Assembly: GCA_030679805.1 (NCBI GenBank)
Contig: JAUXST010000777.1
Span: forward strand, 1 to 5,024
From: Reyranella sp.
GTDB taxonomy: Bacteria; Pseudomonadota; Alphaproteobacteria; Reyranellales; Reyranellaceae
DNA: 5,024 nucleotides
Direction: 5' to 3'
The translations under genes were made by a program, and so were the position numbers. Numbering within the stretch: the first letter of the stretch is position 1; each line of letters starts with the position of its first letter. The notes under the pieces are model-generated. The model was given only the letters and a program-made list of their open reading frames with translations, made no database searches and was not told the DNA's origin. Positions 1 through 3,847 of the stretch are shown here, one piece after another.

Positions 1-208
1 CAAGACGGCCGGCGCCGCGCTGGGCTACGGCACCTTCCTCACGGTGACGGTGAACTTCCTCATCATCGCCTGGGTCCTGTTCCTGATCATCAAGGCCATC
101 AACCGCGTGTCGAAGGAGGAAGCGACCGCGCCCGCTGCACCGCCGCCGCCCTCGCGCGAGGAAGTCCTGCTGACCGAGATCCGCGACCTTCTCAAAGCTC
201 GAGGCTAG
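1..208 (+). CDS. mscL: Large-conductance mechanosensitive channel MscL, C-terminal part (5' end outside window)
   Basis: Only the last 68 codons are present, read from base 2 to the TAG at 206-208. MscL is a homopentameric inner-membrane channel that opens under membrane tension and releases solutes during osmotic downshock. The fragment begins near the second transmembrane helix: YGTFLTVTVNFLI, then WVLFLIIKAI (about fragment residues 9-33). A positively charged cytoplasmic turn with KEE follows, then an Ala/Pro linker (APAAPPPP), and finally the amphipathic C-terminal bundle helix EEVLLTEIRDLL. This order and the terminal EEVLLTEIRDLL match the MscL family closely. The tail ends KARG*, a normal family length. 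The stop overlaps the stop of the convergent acetyltransferase gene, and no separate terminator lies between them. Identification is secure from the C-terminal half alone. The promoter and start cannot be judged. Confidence 0.95.
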   Translation, partial: KTAGAALGYGTFLTVTVNFLIIAWVLFLIIKAINRVSKEEATAPAAPPPPSREEVLLTEIRDLLKARG

Positions 209-711
209 GCGCCAAGTGGGCGTGAGAGATATCTGACCGCCTTGCGGCTGGCCTGAAGGATGCCGGTGCCGACCTCCGAAAAGCCCAAGGCCACATGGAA
301 GGCATCCGACTCGGGGTTGGGCGGCATCGAGTTGACTTCACAGACGACGCGGTCGTGCCCGGCGCGGGCGGCGCGCGCGAACAGTTCCTCATAAAGCGTA
401 CGCGCGTAGCCGCGACCGCGTGCGGCCCGAGCGACGGCGATCCGATCGACGTAGACGAAGCGCGCGTAGCGCGAGCGGAACCAGAGGAAATTTGGGCTAT
501 CGTAGTCGGCGTCCTGGTCGAAGGCCAGGAGGAAGGCGTCGACGCTGCCGATCCTGCTGGCCAGGAAGGCCTGTGACACCAAATGAACGAGACGCTCCGG
601 CTCGAGCCAGGACAGTTCCTGCGCATGGGCATTGTTGAGCGCGAGCAGGGCAGGGCCGAGCGGTTCCGGCGCCGATATCTCGACGGGGTCGATGGACCGG
701 ATTTCAGTCAT
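205..711 (-). CDS. GNAT-family N-acetyltransferase (COG3818-like)
   Basis: This is a 168-residue single-domain GNAT protein, probably cytosolic, that would transfer acetyl from acetyl-CoA to an unknown amine. Motif A runs from about residue 87 to 110 and contains the CoA pyrophosphate loop R98-G-R-G101-Y-A103 (RxxGxA). Motif B (about 122-144) reads CEVNSMPPNPESDAFH and then ALGF. With the upstream SPNFLWF segment (72-78), this pattern is what I recall for the COG3818 group of predicted acetyltransferases. The substrate is unknown for that group, so none is assigned. The gene begins 16 bp after the stop of the DapA-family gene on the same strand, so the two are probably cotranscribed. No convincing Shine-Dalgarno sequence precedes the ATG, which fits partial dependence on upstream translation. 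Its TAG stop overlaps the mscL TAG. The family call is firm and the function is open. Confidence 0.9.
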   Translation of the reverse strand: MTEIRSIDPVEISAPEPLGPALLALNNAHAQELSWLEPERLVHLVSQAFLASRIGSVDAFLLAFDQDADYDSPNFLWFRSRYARFVYVDRIAVARAARGRGYARTLYEELFARAARAGHDRVVCEVNSMPPNPESDAFHVALGFSEVGTGILQASRKAVRYLSRPLGA

Positions 712-727
712 GGGTCGAGTATCAGGA

Positions 728-1612
728 TCAAGCTGCGAGACGGTCGAGCAGAATCGTATCGAGCTTCCGCGCCAGACCGTCGGAGATCTTCGTGAGCGGC
801 AGGCGGCACTCAGGCGAGGCGATCAGGCCCTGCCGCCAAAGCAGATACTTGATCGGCATCGGGTTGGCCTCGGCAAAGAGCAGCGGCACGAAGGCCGCGA
901 GCGGCGCCCAGGCGGCGCGCGCGCCGGCCAGGTCGTTGGCGGCAAAGCAGTCGCGCACCTCGATGAAGCGCTCGGTCATGAGATGGCTGGCCGCCAGAAT
1001 GCCGCCGTCGGCGCCGTTGGCCATCATGGTGAAATAGAGCGCGTCCTCGCCGGTCAGCACGGCGAAGTCCTTCGGCCGGCGCTGAAGCAGTTCGAGCGAT
1101 TGCGCGACCGAGCCGGAGCTGTCCTTCACGCCAACGATGTTCGGCACCTCGGCCAGCTCGAGCAGCGAGTCGTTGGAGAGGTTCACCGCCGTCCGGTACG
1201 GGATGTTGTAGATCGCCACGTCACGGTCGGTCGCCGCGGCGAGGCGGCGGAAGTGGGCGATCAACCCGTCCTGGCTCGGCCGGTTGTAGTAGGGGCAGAC
1301 CGAAACGATGCCCTCGAAGGCAAAACGCTCGAGCCGCCGCAGGGTCTTTTCCACCTTGTGCGTGGCGTTGCCGCCCACGCCCACGAACACCGGCACGCGG
1401 CCGGCCGCGACCGCGACCGTGTGCTCGACCACCGCGTCGACTTCGGCCTCGTCCAGGACCGGGGATTCGCCTGTCGTGCCCAGCGGAAACAGCCCATCCA
1501 CCCCCAGGCCGACGTAGTGCTCGATCAGCCGCTCGTAACTTTGGAAGTCGACGGCGCCGTCCTTGAACGGCGTGATCAGGGGCAGCCAGAGGCCGGAAAT
1601 CTTTGTTGCCAT
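728..1612 (-). CDS. dapA: 4-hydroxy-tetrahydrodipicolinate synthase family protein (DapA)
   Basis: This 294-residue (beta/alpha)8 class I aldolase is full length for the family. Genuine DapA condenses pyruvate with aspartate semialdehyde, the first committed step toward lysine and diaminopimelate. Visible active-site elements are GTTGES (T46, T47), PYYNRPSQDG (Y109), YNIPYRT (Y135, R140) and the Schiff-base lysine K163 in VGVKDSSG. These correspond to T44/T45, Y107, Y133, R138 and K161 of E. coli DapA. The later ANPMPIKYLLW segment matches the NPxPxK motif of true DHDPS. Two positions differ from the E. coli sequence as I recall it: YNVPSRTG becomes YNIPYRTA, and the GVISVTAN loop becomes GGILAASH. 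A paralogue acting on another aldehyde or keto acid is therefore possible. The start fits the family N-terminus (GLWLPLITPF), but no clear ribosome site precedes it. It is the first gene of a likely dapA-gnat operon and is divergent from a LysR regulator. Confidence 0.88.
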   Translation of the reverse strand: MATKISGLWLPLITPFKDGAVDFQSYERLIEHYVGLGVDGLFPLGTTGESPVLDEAEVDAVVEHTVAVAAGRVPVFVGVGGNATHKVEKTLRRLERFAFEGIVSVCPYYNRPSQDGLIAHFRRLAAATDRDVAIYNIPYRTAVNLSNDSLLELAEVPNIVGVKDSSGSVAQSLELLQRRPKDFAVLTGEDALYFTMMANGADGGILAASHLMTERFIEVRDCFAANDLAGARAAWAPLAAFVPLLFAEANPMPIKYLLWRQGLIASPECRLPLTKISDGLARKLDTILLDRLAA

Positions 1613-1643
1613 GACGCCACGCTACGGCAGTGCAATGAATAAT

Positions 1644-1659
1644 AAAAACGAATGTTTTT
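1644..1659. repeat. Perfect 6-bp inverted repeat AAAAAC-GAAT-GTTTTT
   Basis: AAAAAC at 1644-1649 and GTTTTT at 1654-1659 are exact inverse complements around a 4-base centre. The repeat overlaps the start of the lysR -35 box (1658) and lies between the two TATTAT hexamers on the dapA strand. It could be a protein-binding half-site pair or an intrinsically bent A/T tract. It is too AT-rich to be a terminator. Confidence 0.5.
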
Positions 1660-1660
1660 G

Positions 1661-1687
1661 ATAATACCAATCGGAAATTGTTATGAT
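1661..1687. promoter_or_regulatory. 27-bp imperfect dyad, candidate LysR-type operator
   Basis: The dyad is centred at 1674. Outward from the five central bases, the pairs are CAAT/ATTG (1668-1671 with 1677-1680), ATA of the left arm with TAT of the right (1664-1666 with 1682-1684), and AT/AT (1661-1662 with 1686-1687). Nine of eleven arm positions pair. It covers the spacer and the whole -10 hexamer of the putative lysR promoter, so a bound protein would block lysR transcription. The symmetric T-N11-A pair of the textbook LysR box is C-N11-G here, so the match to that generic consensus is not exact. The protein that binds here is inferred from position only. Confidence 0.55.
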
Positions 1688-1692
1688 TTCCC

Positions 1693-2580
1693 ATGCGCGG
1701 AGATCTCGATATGCCGCTGGTACGAGCCTTCCTGGCCGTGGTCGAAGCCGGCGGCGTCACGCGCGCGGCTGCCGCTCTCGGTCTCAGCCAGGCGGCGGCC
1801 AGCCAACAGATCAAACGACTGGAGGAAGCCCTCGGTTGCCGCCTGTTCGAGCGTCAGGGCCGCGGGCTGGTCCTGGCGCCGGCCGGCGAGCGGTTGCTCG
1901 CCCAGGCCCGCCGATTGGTCGCCCTCAACGATGAAGTCCTGACGTCGATGCGAGCGCCGCCCTTCGAAGGCGAGGTCCGTTTCGGCGTGCCCTACGACAT
2001 CATCGGCAGCTTCGTGCCCGCCATCCTGCGCGGTTTCGCCAAGGCCCAGCCGCGCGTGCGGGTTTCGCTGGTCTGCGAGGACTCGCGTGTGGTCCGCGAG
2101 CAGCTGAAATCGGGCGGCGTCGACCTGGCGATGACCACCGAAACCGACTGCGGTCGCCACGGTGAGACATTGCGCACCGACCGGCTCGTCTGGGTCGGCG
2201 CGCCCGGTGGCGATGCCCACCTGAAGGACCCGCTGCCGGTGTCGCTCGGCGCGCCGACCTGCCTGTTCCGTCCGGTGGCCATCGAGGCCCTGGGCGCGGC
2301 ACGGCGCGACTGGCGCGCGGTCTGCGAGGTGAGCAGGCTCGAGCCGGTCTATGCCGTGCTCGAGGCGGGGCTGGCCGTGGCACCGCTGCTGCGCTCTTCG
2401 GTTCCGGCGCGCTTCGAGGTCTTCGAGGGCAAGGCCGCCCGCGAGGCACGCCTGCCGGCGCTGCCTGAATTCCGCATCAATCTCTATGCGCCACCGGCTG
2501 CCAGTCCGGCCGCGCGCGATCTCGCCGATCACGTGCGCGCGAGCTTCTCCGGCCGCCCCGAGAAGAGCCCGAACAATTGA
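1693..2580 (+). CDS. LysR-family transcriptional regulator (LrhA-like)
   Basis: This is a 295-residue LysR-type regulator, usual length. The N-terminal winged helix-turn-helix spans about residues 7-65. It contains TRAAAALGLSQAAASQQIKR and then LEEALGCRLFER and LAPAGERLL, all classic for the family. A linker helix follows, then the periplasmic-binding-protein-like effector domain from about 93 to 285, beginning EVRFGVPYDIIGSFVPAIL and VSLVCEDS. That domain resembles the LrhA-like branch. The effector is unknown. The divergent dapA-gnat pair is the likely target, and autorepression is likely because the dyad covers its own promoter. The start is uncertain. ATG 1693 gives an N-terminus (LDMPLVRAF) that aligns with the family's LDLDLLRAF, but the predicted transcript would begin almost at that ATG. 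In-frame ATG 1711 (M7) has a GGAG 8 bases upstream and would give 289 residues. A terminator lies about 120 bp downstream. Confidence 0.93.
   Translation: MRGDLDMPLVRAFLAVVEAGGVTRAAAALGLSQAAASQQIKRLEEALGCRLFERQGRGLVLAPAGERLLAQARRLVALNDEVLTSMRAPPFEGEVRFGVPYDIIGSFVPAILRGFAKAQPRVRVSLVCEDSRVVREQLKSGGVDLAMTTETDCGRHGETLRTDRLVWVGAPGGDAHLKDPLPVSLGAPTCLFRPVAIEALGAARRDWRAVCEVSRLEPVYAVLEAGLAVAPLLRSSVPARFEVFEGKAAREARLPALPEFRINLYAPPAASPAARDLADHVRASFSGRPEKSPNN
1699..1702 (+). promoter_or_regulatory. Shine-Dalgarno GGAG for the alternative lysR start at 1711
   Basis: GGAG lies 8 bases before the in-frame ATG at 1711. No comparable site precedes the ATG at 1693: the nearest purine run, GGAAA at 1673-1677, is about 15 bases away and inside the dyad. 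Together with a -10 box ending at 1687, this favours translation from 1711, or a leaderless message from 1693. Confidence 0.45.
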
Positions 2581-2623
2581 TACCAACCGACCTCTGTCCG
2601 GTCCGAGCCGTCCCACTTATCAT

Positions 2624-2739
2624 CGGGGTCGTTGTTTCGAGATGCGCCGGCGACCCGCCGTACCGCTGGCAGCACTAAATAGCCTGAGGGGGCGTCGTCG
2701 GGCCCGGGGGACTTCGGTCCACCGGGCCCGGCTCTTTTT
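2624..2739 (+). ncRNA. Possible small RNA ending at the intrinsic terminator (speculative)
   Basis: A TATCAT hexamer (2618-2623, one base from the -10 consensus) lies about 110 bases before a very strong intrinsic terminator. The bases between could fold: GGGTCG (2626-2631) pairs exactly with CGACCC (2651-2656), or CGGCG pairs with CGCCG (2648-2660). The -35 region is poor and I recognise no known RNA family. The simpler reading is the 3' untranslated region of the lysR message, possibly processed. Low confidence. Confidence 0.15.
2697..2739 (+). terminator. Strong Rho-independent terminator with cUUCGg tetraloop
   Basis: The arms at 2699-2712 and 2717-2730 pair over 14 positions with one G-A mismatch (2708/2721). 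They are capped by the extra-stable C(TTCG)G loop at 2712-2717. A wobble pair (2698/2731) and a further G-C pair (2697/2732) extend the base. The tail TCTTTTT follows at 2733-2739. The T-run is only on the + side, so it terminates rightward transcription. It ends the lysR transcript and insulates the sulfotransferase gene from it. Confidence 0.92.
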
Positions 2740-2764
2740 GCACTCGAAACCGCCCAGCCACGGG

Positions 2765-2788
2765 CTTATTGGCATGCGCCTTGCTATT
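2765..2788 (+). promoter_or_regulatory. Sigma-54 (RpoN) -24/-12 promoter for the sulfotransferase gene
   Basis: The sequence reads TTGGCATG-CGCC-TTGCTATT. Against the consensus YTGGCACG-N4-TTGCWNNW the core has one mismatch (T at 2775). The invariant GG (2771-2772) and GC (2783-2784) are exactly 10 bases apart. Counting the degenerate upstream positions, 15 of 17 defined positions agree. Transcription would start near 2796, giving a leader of about 148 bases. RpoN promoters need an ATP-driven enhancer-binding protein. No NifA-type TGT-N10-ACA site was noticed upstream, so the activator is unknown. It sits in the right orientation just after a terminator, which supports it. Confidence 0.7.
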
Positions 2789-2792
2789 ATGC

Positions 2793-2850
2793 AGTTTGCA
2801 AGGCGACTGTTTGCTGGATTTTGAGAATCTACTACTGGTAGTTTGCAAAC
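2793..2850. repeat. GTTTGC repeat cluster with palindrome GTTTGCAAAC
   Basis: AGTTTGCAA occurs at 2793-2801 and again at 2840-2848, 47 bases apart. The second copy is part of the perfect 10-bp palindrome GTTTGCAAAC (2841-2850). A third GTTTGC is at 2809-2814. An overlapping inverted repeat ACTAC-TG-GTAGT is at 2831-2842. The first copy overlaps the predicted sigma-54 start site and the others lie just downstream. The spacing suggests binding sites for a dimeric regulator, but no binding protein can be named. Confidence 0.5.
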
Positions 2851-2943
2851 GGGTTGGGCAGTTGCTATGTGCGCTCGCCTTCGCGTGGCCGTTGCGGAGG
2901 GTGGGCCGGGGATGGACGGCGCGGTGTCTTCGTATAGGTAAAA

Positions 2944-3801
2944 ATGAAAAACAGCGTTATCGTTGCCACCCACCACAAGACCGGCACCGTCTGGATGGCC
3001 ACCGTGTTCAAGGCCATCGCTGCGGACCTGGGCGCCACCTACATCGACTACTGGGCTGAAAAGAGCCGGGTCGAGGAGGTGCTGAAGCGCCCTTTCGTGC
3101 TGTTCAACTATGATTCCGACTTCCGCGGACATTCGCAGCTGCTGAGCCGCGACGACGTGCGGATTCTCCATCTCATCCGCGATCCGCGCGATGTGCTCAT
3201 CTCGGCCATGCACTATCACCGCCGGGCCGACGAGTCGTGGCTGCACGAGCCGGTGCCGGGGTATGACAACGTCACCTACCAGCGTCGATTGAACGCCTTC
3301 GAGACCCGCTACGAGCAATATGTGTTCGAGATGGAGAATTCGACCGACAGCACTCTGCGCGATATGCAGGGCTGGCAGTACGGCCGATCGAACTGCTTCG
3401 AGGCCCGCTACGAGGACCTGCGGCAGGACACCCAGATGGCCTACTGGTCGAAGATCATCGAATTCCTCGGGTTCGAGGCGGCCGAGCAGCTCGTGTGCCG
3501 TCAGCGCTTCTGGCAGCACAGCCTGTTCGGCAGCCTGTCGGGTCGCGGTCATCGTCACGTCCGCTCGGGCGACGTCGCGCAATGGAAGCGCGAGTTCACG
3601 CCGGAACTGGCCCAGGCCTTCCGCTGGAAATTCCCCAAGGTGCTGCAGGCTCTGGGCTACGAGCCCGACGACCGCTGGATCTCCGAAGTGCAGGGGGCGC
3701 CGAACGTCGCCGCCACCGAGCCGGACGGCCTGGCCGCGATGGTGCGCCGGCTCGCCGGCCAGCGCTGGGAGCGCCTGAAGGTCTCCGTGCGCAGCGCCTG
3801 A
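2944..3801 (+). CDS. Sulfotransferase domain protein (PAPS-dependent)
   Basis: This 285-residue cytosolic-type sulfotransferase would move sulfate from PAPS to a hydroxyl or amine of an unknown acceptor. The 5'-phosphosulfate loop is THHKTGTVWM (residues 9-18, K12), the counterpart of TYPKSGTTWL. The 3'-phosphate motif is IRDPRDVLISAMHYH (78-92), with R79 and S87 at the canonical spacing. ARYEDL (154-159) and HVRSGDVAQWKREFTPELA (205-223), followed by LGYEP, match the C-terminal family pattern. The KTHLP motif carrying the usual catalytic histidine is not recognisable: the matching segment reads RPFVLFNYDSDF (49-60), and H63 or an acidic residue may serve instead. No signal peptide or membrane segment is seen. 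ATG 2944 has AGG five bases upstream. The gene is a single transcription unit, with a terminator and sigma-54 promoter before it and a hairpin after it. No PAPS-synthesis or polysaccharide genes are adjacent, so the acceptor cannot be inferred. Confidence 0.88.
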   Translation: MKNSVIVATHHKTGTVWMATVFKAIAADLGATYIDYWAEKSRVEEVLKRPFVLFNYDSDFRGHSQLLSRDDVRILHLIRDPRDVLISAMHYHRRADESWLHEPVPGYDNVTYQRRLNAFETRYEQYVFEMENSTDSTLRDMQGWQYGRSNCFEARYEDLRQDTQMAYWSKIIEFLGFEAAEQLVCRQRFWQHSLFGSLSGRGHRHVRSGDVAQWKREFTPELAQAFRWKFPKVLQALGYEPDDRWISEVQGAPNVAATEPDGLAAMVRRLAGQRWERLKVSVRSA

Positions 3802-3845
3802 GAGCGGCACGCCGCCAGCCGCTCCGGAAAGGGCGGCGTGGCTCT
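3801..3845. terminator. Long hairpin between convergent stop codons, possible bidirectional terminator
   Basis: CACGCCGCC (3808-3816) pairs perfectly with GGCGGCGTG (3832-3840). The stem continues as AGAGC (3801-3805) with GCTCT (3841-3845) across a two-base GG bulge, giving 14 pairs around a 15-base loop. It begins on the last base of the sulfotransferase TGA and ends 2 bases before the reductase stop. Neither side has a T-run, so it is not a classical intrinsic terminator. It may instead protect 3' ends. Confidence 0.5.
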
Positions 3846-3847
3846 GA

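Larger units (their letters stand above)
1613..1692. promoter_or_regulatory. Divergent control region between dapA and lysR
   Basis: These 80 bp are strikingly AT-rich from about 1634 to 1690 compared with the flanking genes. Reading toward lysR there is a good sigma-70-like promoter: TTGATA at 1658-1663, an 18-bp spacer and TATGAT at 1682-1687, each one base from consensus. Transcription would start near 1694. Reading toward dapA there are two TATTAT hexamers (1644-1639 and 1666-1661) but no well-spaced good -35 box. That fits a promoter needing an activator. Two inverted repeats occupy the region and are listed separately. The layout is the standard one for a LysR-type regulator controlling a divergent target. 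Promoter calls are from motif reading only. Confidence 0.6.
2581..2943. other. Intergenic region between lysR and the sulfotransferase gene
   Basis: No convincing gene lies in these 363 bp. From left to right there is a 116-bp stretch with short hairpin potential (CGGCG-ACC-CGCCG at 2648-2660, and GGGTCG 2626-2631 against CGACCC 2651-2656). Next come the strong terminator (2697-2739), the sigma-54-type promoter (2765-2788), the GTTTGC repeat cluster (2793-2850), and about 90 bp of GC-rich leader. The leader ends in AGGTAAAA before the sulfotransferase ATG. ORFs crossing the region on either strand look like extensions of shadow frames. Confidence 0.7.

Noticed and set aside
632..1642. 336-codon + strand open frame opposite dapA
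   Set aside because: It is the antisense shadow of a clearly identified DapA gene. Its product is Arg/Gly/His-rich with no recognisable domain, as expected in high-GC DNA.
1681..2616. 311-codon minus-strand open frame opposite lysR
   Set aside because: It mirrors a full-length LysR regulator, shows no family motif and its composition is typical of an antisense frame.
2774..2824. 16-codon + frame starting MRLAIMQFARR, a possible leader peptide
   Set aside because: Its ATG lies inside the sigma-54 element and upstream of the predicted start site, and there is no ribosome site.
2854..2866. A second sigma-54-like match, TTGGGCAGTTGCT
   Set aside because: The GG and GC elements are only 5 bases apart instead of 10, so it cannot act as a -24/-12 promoter.
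2620..3810. 396-codon minus-strand open frame opposite the sulfotransferase and its leader
   Set aside because: It is long, but the opposite strand has unmistakable sulfotransferase motifs. The intergenic part would run through the terminator and promoter, and no domain is recognisable.
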